Shown here piece after piece: positions 8,594-16,896 of a stretch of 64,000 nucleotides of DNA. Source of the DNA: Acidobacteriaceae bacterium (GTDB lineage: Bacteria > Acidobacteriota > Terriglobia > Terriglobales > Acidobacteriaceae); the NCBI GenBank assembly GCA_030041515.1, contig JASHNS010000014.1, positions 1 to 64,000 on the forward strand, written 5' to 3'. Position 1 is the first letter of the stretch. Each line of letters opens with the position of its first letter. Under the pieces are notes generated by a model, which was not told the DNA's origin, made no database searches, and was given only the letters and a program-made list of their open reading frames with translations. The translations under genes were made by a program, and so were the position numbers.

Positions 8594-10365
8594 GCAGTCA
8601 CTCCCGCAGCGAGCAGCGGCAGGTCGATGACAAAACGCGCGCCGCCGTTTTCACCTCGTTCGACGGCAATGGTTCCATGATGATCGGCCACGACGGACTG
8701 CACAATGGCGAGCCCGAGACCCGTGCCGTGCTGCTTGGTGGTGTAATACGGCGTGAAAAGCCGCTCGCACTCTTCGGGCGTGAGACCTGCGCCGCTGTCC
8801 GCCACGGAGATTCTCGCCGCATCGCCCTGCTGCGCAGCAGAGACAGTCAGGGTGCCACCTTCCGGCATCGCGTCCATCGCATTCAGGACAAGATTCGACA
8901 GCGCCCGGTGCAGCAGCTCGGGATCGGCAGAGATGAGCAGCGGTTCCTTATCCATCGGGACGCGGAGGTTGATGCGCTTCTCGCGGAGGGCGGGCTCGTA
9001 GAGCGCGGTCACCCGCCGAACGGCATCGCGGGCATCGATCGTCTCCACCTGCGGCTTCGGCATTTTGGAAAAGTCGCTGAAGCGGGCAATGATGGCCTTC
9101 AGGTTCTCGATTTCTGCCCTCAGCGTCGCCGCGCTCTCGGCAAAAACTTCATCGAATTCCTGCGGCGGCAGCGCTCGCGCGCGCGTCATGTTCTCCACAG
9201 TGATTTGCAGCGGGAAAAGAGGGTTCTTCAGTTCGTGCGCGAGCCGCCGCGCCAGCTCACGCCACGCCGCCACGCGCTCGCTCTGCACCAGGCGCTCGCG
9301 CTGCTCGGCCAGCTGCTCGGTCATGTGATTGAAGGTCTCCGCCAGCACGCCCACCTCGTCGCGGGTGTGGATCTCCACGCGCGCGTGCCAGTCGCCGGCG
9401 GCCACCTGGCTCGCGGCGCGCGCCAGCTGCTCGATCGGCCGGGAAACGCGGGCCGCAATCCACAGGCTCATTACTACCGCAAACAAAATGCCGATGCCCG
9501 CCACGCCATAGGCAATCGCGCGAATATGATTCTGCACTTCCACCATACCGCGCCGCGAGTTCGACACCACCAGCACCGCGAGCACGCCGCCATTTGCGCC
9601 TTTCAGCGGAATTGCCGTGGCATTCACGCTGTCCTGCCGCCGCAGCGTGGGATACACCACTCCCTCAGCATTCTGCCCGCTCGCGCGCGCCTGATCGACC
9701 AGCTGGCGATAGGCTGTCGCGCTGCTCACGGCCTGAACGGGGGCCCCAAAGTTTCCGGGATCGAACTCCGCAGTGAGGTTGCGGTACAGATAGACCTGCG
9801 TTCCGGCCGGCACCGGGAAAGTCCGCAGCGTTGCCGCATCGAGCGCGCGTCCGCCCACTATATAGAGAGGTGGGCTGGAACCGGAAACGCTGCGCACAGC
9901 AAACGTCCCGATCTCCTCCGAGCCGTCGGGCAGCTGTTCCTGCTTAAGAAACGCGGGCTTGCCCGCGGAGAAGATGACGGGCTCAGGGTAGCCGAAGCGG
10001 GCCGGCCATTGCGCTGAGGAAATAATGTTGCCGTCGTTTCCGACCAGCTCCAAATCGTCCAGCTGATACTCCTGGGCCAGTGTCGCCGCGACCGTCAGAT
10101 AGCGCGCCGCATCGCCGCCATTGGCCAGCTCGAATGCGATCCGCCGCAAGGCGTCGCTGGATGCCATGCGATCCAGCGCCGCGGCGGTGTCGCTCCCGCG
10201 CTGATCGAACTCCCGCTGAAGCTGATTCACGAGCGCTGCGGTTTGTTCCCGGTCCATCTCCTCGAAAACGCGGCGCACGCGCACGGAGACGGTCCACGCC
10301 ACGGCGGCCACGATACCCACCACGGTGATCGAGAACATGAGCAGCAGTTTTTGGCGGAGGGTCAT
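8590..10365 (-). CDS. NtrY-like membrane sensor histidine kinase
   Basis: A 591-residue kinase. One membrane helix lies at residues 8-28 and another around 283-305, framing a periplasmic sensor region of about 250 residues. A HAMP domain follows (VSRPIEQLARAASQVAAGDW onward), then the dimerisation/phospho-acceptor helix with His377 in LAHELKNPLFPL, close to the NtrY signature HEIKNPLTPI. The C-terminal HATPase domain has the N box NLVLNAMDAM and the glycine boxes DSGAGL and GTGLGLAI. It has no PAS domain between HAMP and kinase. It overlaps the regulator gene downstream by four bases and the binding-protein gene upstream by four bases, so all three are translationally coupled. The stimulus is unknown. 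Confidence 0.93.
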   Translation of the reverse strand: MTLRQKLLLMFSITVVGIVAAVAWTVSVRVRRVFEEMDREQTAALVNQLQREFDQRGSDTAAALDRMASSDALRRIAFELANGGDAARYLTVAATLAQEYQLDDLELVGNDGNIISSAQWPARFGYPEPVIFSAGKPAFLKQEQLPDGSEEIGTFAVRSVSGSSPPLYIVGGRALDAATLRTFPVPAGTQVYLYRNLTAEFDPGNFGAPVQAVSSATAYRQLVDQARASGQNAEGVVYPTLRRQDSVNATAIPLKGANGGVLAVLVVSNSRRGMVEVQNHIRAIAYGVAGIGILFAVVMSLWIAARVSRPIEQLARAASQVAAGDWHARVEIHTRDEVGVLAETFNHMTEQLAEQRERLVQSERVAAWRELARRLAHELKNPLFPLQITVENMTRARALPPQEFDEVFAESAATLRAEIENLKAIIARFSDFSKMPKPQVETIDARDAVRRVTALYEPALREKRINLRVPMDKEPLLISADPELLHRALSNLVLNAMDAMPEGGTLTVSAAQQGDAARISVADSGAGLTPEECERLFTPYYTTKQHGTGLGLAIVQSVVADHHGTIAVERGENGGARFVIDLPLLAAGVTA

Positions 10366-11750
10366 CGGGCCGCCTCCAGCGATGCGTCGGCAAGCTGTGG
10401 CTCACCGTGGGGCGACAAACGCAAATCCCGGACGCGTTCGCCGACGGCCCACGCGCGCGGCAGCCACAGGAGCGGAACGACAGTGTAATTTTGGAGCGCC
10501 GTGCGCTCCGCCAGCCACAGCGCATGCGGATCTGTTCCGTTCACCGTTACAGTTTGCCCCAGACGGGTCAGCATCTCGTCCAGCGCTGCGAGCGGAGACG
10601 CTTCGTCCAGATGCACGATCCTCAGATCCAGCGTTGACGGCGTGCCCGGAGGCGCCATCTGCACGGCGAATCCCGCTTCGTCCAGATTCAGCGCCAGCCG
10701 CTCGGCCGCCAGTTGCAGCGTCCCGCCGCCGGGATCTGCGCTCATCGTTATCGGCCGGGCAGGTGCGCCTCCGCGCAGTGTGCGCGCGCGCATCAGATCG
10801 CGATCCGTGGAAAACAGGAAGGAATACCCGCTCAGTGGCTCGGGCAGCAGGCTCGCTGTGATCTCCCCCTGTTTCTGGAAGATCACGTTGTAAAGCGAGG
10901 CGCGGTCGACCGCCAGCGCCGCGGCCTGGCGCATCGCGGGATCGGCGAAGCTACCCTGCGCATCCAGCGTCAGCGCCAGCAGATCCAGGGGCTGCGACAC
11001 CAGGATGTCCAGATGCTGCTGCTGCGCCTGGCCCAGCATTTCCGGGGGGATTTGCACAACGTCGGCACGGCCCACGCTCAGGTCGAGCCACTGATCCCGA
11101 ATCGCCCGATGCGTAAAGATCTCCACCGAATCGAGAAATGGCCGTCCCTGCCAGCAATCATCATTCGCGGCCAGCGTGAGCGCTCCACCGGAGAAGCCCG
11201 CAACGCGGAACGGTCCGGTTCCCTCCAATTGACCGGTGTCATCCTGTTTCGAGACAGAGAAACGCGTTTGCGCCAGCAGCTCGGGCAAATCGGGTTGGGG
11301 CGCCGGCGTTGTGATGACGACCTCCGACGGTCCCGCAACATAGACGGCGTTCCACGGGCACGCGACCGCAGGCGCACCGCTCGCTGCGGCTGATCCCATG
11401 GGGACGGCACAGGCGCTCGTCAGCGAAACAACCACGTCCTCTGCGGTCAGCGGCGTGCCATCGTGAAAACGAACCTGCGGGCGGAGCTGAAAATCCCAGC
11501 GCTGGTCATTGTTCTGCGCGCTCCACGCGATCGCAAGCGCCGGCTGCGCTGTGCCGGAATCGCTGAGGTCCGTCAGAGTATTCAGCACCAGCCGGCGCGC
11601 CAGGCTGTCCGGAGCCCACGCGTCGCCCTGAATCTCAATGCGCAGCGTACCGCCGTAGTGCGGACGTGTCCGCGCGCTGGCGGCCAGTGCCATGCACAGC
11701 AGGGCTCCGCTAATTGCAATTCGCCGCAACACTCCACACCTCGTACGCAT
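10362..11750 (-). CDS. ABC-type oligopeptide/solute-binding protein (SBP family 5), without a transporter
   Basis: A 462-residue secreted protein with signal peptide at residues 1-26 (ISGALLCMALAASA). The mature start YGGTLRIE and the motif WDFQLRPQVRFHDGTPLTAEDVV are the hallmark of family 5 solute-binding proteins (DppA/OppA/NikA). It is shorter than the usual 500-540 residues. No permease or ATPase gene is nearby; instead the stop codon overlaps the start of the NtrY-like kinase. This suggests the protein may present a ligand to the kinase rather than feed a transporter (inference). Its start lies 41 bases inside the end of the preceding gene; the sequence CAGGA before the ATG gives a plausible ribosome site. 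Confidence 0.88.
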   Translation of the reverse strand: MRTRCGVLRRIAISGALLCMALAASARTRPHYGGTLRIEIQGDAWAPDSLARRLVLNTLTDLSDSGTAQPALAIAWSAQNNDQRWDFQLRPQVRFHDGTPLTAEDVVVSLTSACAVPMGSAAASGAPAVACPWNAVYVAGPSEVVITTPAPQPDLPELLAQTRFSVSKQDDTGQLEGTGPFRVAGFSGGALTLAANDDCWQGRPFLDSVEIFTHRAIRDQWLDLSVGRADVVQIPPEMLGQAQQQHLDILVSQPLDLLALTLDAQGSFADPAMRQAAALAVDRASLYNVIFQKQGEITASLLPEPLSGYSFLFSTDRDLMRARTLRGGAPARPITMSADPGGGTLQLAAERLALNLDEAGFAVQMAPPGTPSTLDLRIVHLDEASPLAALDEMLTRLGQTVTVNGTDPHALWLAERTALQNYTVVPLLWLPRAWAVGERVRDLRLSPHGEPQLADASLEAAR

Positions 11751-12969
11751 TCGAATCCTGCCGGCGAACTATGGCCATCGCCTCGGTTCCGTCATGGGCC
11801 GGCCACAGCGCCATCACCGTGCCCTGGACCTGCAACGGCGCGCTGACCGGAATCGCCTCGCGCCCCGCGATCTCATACGCGCGCAGCGTGTCACCCGCGG
11901 CGGCGGTGCCCGACGCCGACACCACCAGCTGGGTTCCCGTTCCGCACGCCGAATGAAGCGCCGCCACATCGCTGCCCCAGTCGCCCGCGCCGTTCACAGG
12001 CTCGAGCTGATTATTCACGACGAGCAGCGGAGGACCATTGACATCATTCAACAGCGTGGCCGGCCCGACGGCGCGCGGAATTTCCGCCGCTTCGTAGAAC
12101 GGGGCGAGTTCCATGCCGAAGCCTGGCACCAGCACCCCGGTGAAATAATCCCGCGCTGAGTTGTAGAACGCCTTTTGCGTCGTCGTGATCGGCCACGGAT
12201 CATCGCTGTCGGAGCAGGTCAGCGCAAGCTGCAGCAGGTTGCCAGTTCCGCGGCATTCCATGCCGGGCAGATACACATCGAAAGGGTGATCCTGGGCGGC
12301 AATCATGCGCCCGCGCATGTCCCGCGGAAAGGCGCGATCGTAGGGAATCGCCAGGATCTGCGCCTCGGTCCAGTGAGCTATTACCGCTACCCCGGCGGTT
12401 GCTGGCAGAGTTGTGCTCTGGGTGTAAACCAGGATCCGCGCCGGCTCCAAAACCAGCAGGAACTGTTGGCCCGGCGCGGACAGAACCTGTGCGTCGAGAA
12501 CCGGATCTGGTTCCGTGACAAGGACGGTCCGCTGCAGCGTAAGATTGGGGCCTGCGGCCGCATCGGCTGGCAAATCCAGCCTGACCGGAACCATGGCCAC
12601 GCGCGTTTCGGTGCCTTCGCGCACTTCCGCGACCCAGAGCCCTCCCTGGGCATTTTGCGAGAGCGTCACGCGGATCGTCGTAGCGCTGCCGCTGTCTCCC
12701 ACAAGAACGCCGTATCCGCGCAGATCGCGCTCGAGCATCCGGCGGATAAGCGGGATCTCATTTGGGCTCAGGCTCGAGCGATTCTCGACTGTCAGCTGCA
12801 CGGGACCCGGCCCGGCCAGGGCCGCAATCTGCCTTGCCAGATCGGCCGAGGGCTGTTCCCAGTTCGCTGCCAGCGCGCCAGGCAACAGGAAGGCCAGCGC
12901 CGCCGCTGCCACAAGAAGCCGAGCCCTGAAGTTCATTTGCTGGGGCGGATTATATCGCGCTCGCTCCAT
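11710..12969 (-). CDS. Secreted protein of unknown function, first gene of the SBP-kinase-regulator unit
   Basis: I do not recognise a family. The start at 12969 is chosen because GGAGGAAGCG directly precedes the ATG; the resulting 419-residue protein has a signal sequence after a short charged leader (LLVAAAALAFLLPGALA, ending near residue 30). Residues about 35-160 look like a small alpha/beta region; the remainder is beta-rich with recurring short strands and turns (LLVLEPARILVYT, PLLVVNNQLEPV), compatible with a beta-propeller. Only a few cysteines are present, some near the C terminus. It overlaps the binding-protein gene by 41 bases and so probably shares its transcript. A role as a periplasmic accessory to sensing is inferred only from position. 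Confidence 0.7.
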   Translation of the reverse strand: MERARYNPPQQMNFRARLLVAAAALAFLLPGALAANWEQPSADLARQIAALAGPGPVQLTVENRSSLSPNEIPLIRRMLERDLRGYGVLVGDSGSATTIRVTLSQNAQGGLWVAEVREGTETRVAMVPVRLDLPADAAAGPNLTLQRTVLVTEPDPVLDAQVLSAPGQQFLLVLEPARILVYTQSTTLPATAGVAVIAHWTEAQILAIPYDRAFPRDMRGRMIAAQDHPFDVYLPGMECRGTGNLLQLALTCSDSDDPWPITTTQKAFYNSARDYFTGVLVPGFGMELAPFYEAAEIPRAVGPATLLNDVNGPPLLVVNNQLEPVNGAGDWGSDVAALHSACGTGTQLVVSASGTAAAGDTLRAYEIAGREAIPVSAPLQVQGTVMALWPAHDGTEAMAIVRRQDSNAYEVWSVAANCN

Positions 12970-13132
12970 CGCTTCCTCCGTCCAACGCAAAACCGCCGCC
13001 ATGTGAATCTGTGCCCCGAAGCCGGCCGCATGGTTGAGCAGCCGGCTCCGGTGGCGCTGGCGGACCCCATCCCCCCTGAGCCTGTCTCCGACAAACCGAG
13101 GGATGCACCGAGATTTGGGTCGCCAGCCAACC

Positions 13133-14461
13133 TTAGCGCGAAGGAGAATCTCCCCCATTTGCGGGCGAACCGTTCTGCGGAGTTCCTCCCAGTCCGCCGC
13201 CAAGTCCGCGAAAAAGATCGTTCGCGAAAAAATACTTGCCGTCTGAGGGAACCATCACCAGCTGGATTTTGTCGGACAACCGCTGCGCAATGATCTGGTT
13301 GATGAGCAGCGGAGACTGATTCAGCAATTTGCCTTCCGCAGCCATTTCCTGCTCGTTTGCGGCCGACGTCACTCGGATACGGTTCGCCTCGGCCTGCGCC
13401 AACAGCTCGCGCCGCTGCAGTTCCGCCTTGCTGTCAATGACCTTGGCCTGGGCAGCGGCTTCGGCATTCTCGATCGTCGCCTCCTTCTGCGCTTCTGCTT
13501 CCAGCTTCGCCTGCTCGATTTCTTTCTCCTTCAGCGGCAGGGTGTACTGCATCGCATCGGACTCACCCTTCGCTTCCACCACTCTCGCCTCGGCCGAGCC
13601 CTGCGCTTCCTTCACCTTCTGCCGGGCATCCGCTTCGGCCTGCAGCTCGGCGATCTCCACCTGCTTGCGCTGCATGTCGGTCTGGACGGTCAGCTGATCG
13701 TCCTGTTGCTCCTTCAGCAGCAGATCCTGGAGTCCCGCCGCGTATTCAGGCGGGAGCTGGATATTGCGGAGCATCACTTCCTCCACCAGAATGCCGTCGC
13801 CTCCGAGGGTCTTCGTGATGTTCGCCGCTGCCTGGTCGCGCACCTCCTGCCGTTTCGAGCTGAAGATCTCCCGCACGGTGTAGTTCGGGGTCAGCTCACG
13901 CCACGCGCTCGCCACCACCGCCGAAACGATGCCCGAATCCACCGGCTGCGGCAAATGGCTCTGGATATAGTCCAGACGACGTGGATCCAGACGGTAACGC
14001 ACCGTGATTGCCAGGCCAATGTTCAGTCCCTCCTGCGACTGCACATCGAGCGGCTGCCGCGCGTTCGTCTGGACGCCCTGAGCCATGCCGGTGGTGAACA
14101 GACGGTCGCGCAGATCGAAGACCTGCACGCTTTCGACAAGCGGCACGATCAAGTGCGTGCCGGGATAGAGCGTGCCCGGCAGCGTTCCCCGAATCTGGCT
14201 GACCCGCACGCCGCCCATTCCCGCCGGAATAACAACAATGCCCTGAGCCAGGATCAGCGGCAGGCAAGCCACCAGCACCATCCCAACGCCGGCGCGCCAG
14301 CGGACCGGTTGCGGCTCTTCAGGCGCTGGAATGCCTTCTGCGACGGCAGAGAGCTTCCGGCGGTATTCCAGATCCCTCCACAGGTCGAACAGCGTGATGG
14401 CAAATGCGGCAGCGATGAGCAGCACTCCCGCGGCAATCAGCAGAAACCTCAGCGCAAGCAT
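13133..14461 (-). CDS. SPFH/band-7 (prohibitin-like) membrane protein
   Basis: A 442-residue protein. The ATG at 14461 follows AAGGAGAACGG and begins a membrane helix (FLLIAAGVLLIAAAFAITLF); a second helix lies around residues 58-78. The SPFH domain runs from about residue 80 (VIPAGMGGVRVSQ) to 280. After it comes a long coiled coil rich in Ala, Glu, Lys and Gln (about 285-390). The last 30 residues are Gly/Asn/Ser-rich and disordered. Such proteins form ring-like scaffolds that organise membrane enzymes or proteases. It overlaps the small membrane gene upstream by 13 bases and follows the L,D-transpeptidase gene, which suggests an envelope-maintenance operon. Confidence 0.9.
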   Translation of the reverse strand: MLALRFLLIAAGVLLIAAAFAITLFDLWRDLEYRRKLSAVAEGIPAPEEPQPVRWRAGVGMVLVACLPLILAQGIVVIPAGMGGVRVSQIRGTLPGTLYPGTHLIVPLVESVQVFDLRDRLFTTGMAQGVQTNARQPLDVQSQEGLNIGLAITVRYRLDPRRLDYIQSHLPQPVDSGIVSAVVASAWRELTPNYTVREIFSSKRQEVRDQAAANITKTLGGDGILVEEVMLRNIQLPPEYAAGLQDLLLKEQQDDQLTVQTDMQRKQVEIAELQAEADARQKVKEAQGSAEARVVEAKGESDAMQYTLPLKEKEIEQAKLEAEAQKEATIENAEAAAQAKVIDSKAELQRRELLAQAEANRIRVTSAANEQEMAAEGKLLNQSPLLINQIIAQRLSDKIQLVMVPSDGKYFFANDLFRGLGGGLGGTPQNGSPANGGDSPSR

Positions 14462-14634
14462 GGCCGTTCTCCTTCCATCCCTTCCTTCCGCTCCGTGGAT
14501 CCTCCGGTCGCCGGCCGCCGAGCGAGAAACAGCCGGACCAGTCCCCCGAACAGCAGCTCTTCCACCAGCACCCCGCACGAGACGCTGAAGACCAGGGCAC
14601 CGACAATACTCAGCATTTCCGCAAAGAGCTCCAT
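14449..14634 (-). CDS. Small single-pass membrane protein
   Basis: A 61-residue open frame. Evidence that it is real: GAGG five bases ahead of the ATG, a 21-base gap to the L,D-transpeptidase stop, and a 13-base overlap with the SPFH gene start, as expected for coupled translation. Residues about 5-35 form one strongly hydrophobic segment (MLSIVGALVFSVSCGVLVEE), followed by a basic and polar tail. No family is recognised. It may be a partner of the SPFH protein. A chance frame is possible because it is so short. Confidence 0.6.
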   Translation of the reverse strand: MELFAEMLSIVGALVFSVSCGVLVEELLFGGLVRLFLARRPATGGSTERKEGMEGERPCLR

Positions 14635-14655
14635 GGCATCCTCGTTCCTTTTGCG

Positions 14656-15324
14656 CTACTGGCCGGCCGGGATCGTTGCCGCCATAACCGCAGCCGTCGT
14701 CGAGGCGGACTGCGTGGGAGCGGCCTCGGGCGCGCTTTTCGCTGTCAGCACCGGCGCGGGTGTGCTCTGGGGTGCGGCGGGAACGCCGAAGATCGCTTCA
14801 GTCTGCTCATCGCGCGTGCCGATGATCTCGACGGTGTCGCCAGGCCTGACCTGCGCGAACAGCTGCTCCAGATCGTGGCGACCGACGCGAATGCAGCCGT
14901 GCGAAACAGCTTTGCCGATCGAATGCTGAACGTTAGTGCCGTGGATTCCGTAGCCCCGCACGCTGAGTCCCATCCAGCGATTGCCTACCGGGTTTTCGGC
15001 CCCGGGCGGGATCACGACGCCGTGGTGGTAATAGGTGGGGTTGACGACGTGATTCACTATCGTGAAAGTCCCCGTGGGGCTGGGCGTGGATGCTTTGCCC
15101 ACGGCAACCGGATAAACCGCCTTCACCTCGCCGTTTTCCACCAGAGCCAGCCGGCGATCCTGCAGGCTGACCACGATCATCCGCGTCACGACCGGCTGCG
15201 TCGTCATGGTCATCTCGGCCTGCAATCCTGGGGTGGTCCTCTGTGCGCGAACTGGACCGGCGGCTGCGAAGAGGCTCAGGAAGCTGGCTGTGGAGAGAAT
15301 CGTGGCTGTCACCCGGCTGTTCAT
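14656..15324 (-). CDS. L,D-transpeptidase (YkuD domain), secreted
   Basis: A 222-residue protein with a signal peptide (residues 1-27, ending VRAQ). The YkuD catalytic motif is present as GIHGTN followed by SHGCIRVG, giving catalytic Cys144 with His128 and His142. Such enzymes make 3-3 peptidoglycan cross-links or attach lipoproteins to the peptidoglycan. The last 55 residues are Ala/Thr/Pro-rich and probably unstructured. Start supported by GAGGTGA. It heads a probable operon with the small membrane gene and the SPFH gene. A sigma-54-like promoter lies 40-55 bases upstream. Confidence 0.92.
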   Translation of the reverse strand: MNSRVTATILSTASFLSLFAAAGPVRAQRTTPGLQAEMTMTTQPVVTRMIVVSLQDRRLALVENGEVKAVYPVAVGKASTPSPTGTFTIVNHVVNPTYYHHGVVIPPGAENPVGNRWMGLSVRGYGIHGTNVQHSIGKAVSHGCIRVGRHDLEQLFAQVRPGDTVEIIGTRDEQTEAIFGVPAAPQSTPAPVLTAKSAPEAAPTQSASTTAAVMAATIPAGQ

Positions 15325-15363
15325 CTGTCACCTCGCTGCAGTTCGTCGTGCGCCGCGACAGAG

Positions 15364-15379
15364 TGCACCGGATGTGCCA
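15364..15379 (-). promoter_or_regulatory. Sigma-54-like promoter upstream of the L,D-transpeptidase gene
   Basis: On the minus strand the sequence is TGGCACATCCGGTGCA. It matches the RpoN consensus TGGCAC-N5-TTGC at all but one base, with the invariant GG and GC ten bases apart. The predicted start of transcription would be about 30 bases before the ATG at 15324. This is a visual match only. The rest of the 15325-15540 gap shows nothing else I can name. Confidence 0.4.
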
Positions 15380-15540
15380 ATGGGGATTGGCTTTTAAATC
15401 AGATACTTAGGGTGCGGATGAGCCATGACTGGCGCGTCCGCGGAGACACGCTGTGCCAGAGTTGACACGGAAATTCTGACCACACGGAGGGTTGCGGCGG
15501 GCTCTGTTGCAGGCTGTTTACGGATGGACTCGTCGTCGAG

Positions 15541-16896
15541 CTATTGGGACTGCGTCAGCTCTTCCATCGCCTCATTGCCGATGTTCAGGCCGGCATTGTC
15601 ACTGGCGCGCCGTCTGCGCCACCAGAGGCATATCAGGTACGAGATCGCACCCGTCGCCGCCGGAACCACAAATACCAGGATGCGCAGCAGGTCGCGCAGT
15701 GCTCCGACGTGCGCGTGGCCTGCCAGCGCGACTACGTCGTCCGCACCGGCAAATTCAAGCACCACGAGGAACGCCAGCGTGGCGCATCCCAGCGCCGTGC
15801 AGAATGGCTGCTGGTAGGGCCAACGCAGAACGTTGTGCGGCCTGAAATCGAGAGAGATCAGCTTCTCGATGAATGGCCACACATAGAGCAGCACGAACAT
15901 CATCGCCGGAAAGAAGAAGCCGGGCCAGAAAACTTCAGGCACCAGATATCCCCCGATGCGAAAATTCACGCCCGGGAACAAACGCATGGCGCCTTCCACC
16001 CAGCCCAGGTACCAGTCCGGCTGAGCCCCTGGCAAAATCGCTACCGGATTGTAAGGACCATAGAGCCAGACCGGGTCGATCTGCACCAGTCCTCCCAGGA
16101 AGGCGATGAGCGCAAAGACCAGGAAAAACAGGCCCAGCGACTTGAGCGTGTAGGAGGGCCAGAGCCTCGATCCGACGATCAGCTTTTCAGTGCGCTGCGG
16201 TCCGGGGAAATTCGTGTGCAACTGGCGCCAGATGATGAGCAGGTGCACGCCGATGAGGGCCGCAATGAGCGCCGGAACGACAAAGATATGCAGCGCAAAG
16301 AATCGCGGCAGCGTTGCGGCAACCGGGACCGTGCCGCCAAAGAAGATGAACGTGAGCCAGGGCCCGATCACGGGAACAGAGAGCAGAATCGCGTAGCCGA
16401 TGCGCATACCGGCTCCGGAGAGCAGATCGCCGCACATCGAGTAACCGAAATAGCCGTTGGCAATGGCCAAAATCAGCAGCGTCACGCCTACAATCCAGTT
16501 CAGCTCCCGCGGTTTGCGGTAGGCGGCGGTGAAGAAGATGCGCGCCTGATGCACAATGATCGCGGCAAGGAAGATATCGGCAGCCCAGTGATGCATCTGC
16601 CGGATCAGCAGGCCAGCGGGAACGTCGAAGCTGATGTGCAGCACCGACCGGTAGGCAGCCGCCATCTTCACGCCATCCAGCGGCGTGTAGCTCCCGTGAT
16701 AGATAACCGGCGTGGTCGTGTCTTTGAAGAACATCGCGAGATACACGCCCGTGATGATCAGAATCACGAAGGAGTACAGCGCGACTTCGCCCAGCATGAA
16801 CGACCAGTGATCGGGGAAGACATGGTTCATCGCCCTGCGGACGAATTTGGACAGGCGCAGGCGCGAATCAACAAACCGAGCGGTGGATTCGATCAT
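15541..16896 (-). CDS. qcrB: Cytochrome b subunit of an actinobacterial-type cytochrome bc complex
   Basis: A 451-residue multi-helix quinol-oxidising subunit that includes both the haem-binding part and the C-terminal part (about eight helices). Haem ligands: the RQMHHWAAD helix with a second His 14 residues on, and LHIFVVPALIAALIGVH with 14 residues between the histidines, as in b6-type proteins. The quinol-site motif is PDWY (in PDWYLGWVEGAMRLFP) rather than PEWY, as also known in actinobacterial QcrB. The ATG at 16896 overlaps the Rieske stop by four bases (ATGA). The frame is open further upstream to 17334, but that region is Rieske coding sequence in another frame. Confidence 0.9.
   Translation of the reverse strand: MIESTARFVDSRLRLSKFVRRAMNHVFPDHWSFMLGEVALYSFVILIITGVYLAMFFKDTTTPVIYHGSYTPLDGVKMAAAYRSVLHISFDVPAGLLIRQMHHWAADIFLAAIIVHQARIFFTAAYRKPRELNWIVGVTLLILAIANGYFGYSMCGDLLSGAGMRIGYAILLSVPVIGPWLTFIFFGGTVPVAATLPRFFALHIFVVPALIAALIGVHLLIIWRQLHTNFPGPQRTEKLIVGSRLWPSYTLKSLGLFFLVFALIAFLGGLVQIDPVWLYGPYNPVAILPGAQPDWYLGWVEGAMRLFPGVNFRIGGYLVPEVFWPGFFFPAMMFVLLYVWPFIEKLISLDFRPHNVLRWPYQQPFCTALGCATLAFLVVLEFAGADDVVALAGHAHVGALRDLLRILVFVVPAATGAISYLICLWWRRRRASDNAGLNIGNEAMEELTQSQ

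Noticed and set aside
8464-10017. Open frame of 517 codons on the plus strand opposite the histidine kinase gene
   Set aside because: Mirror of kinase coding sequence; rich in Arg and His with no motif.
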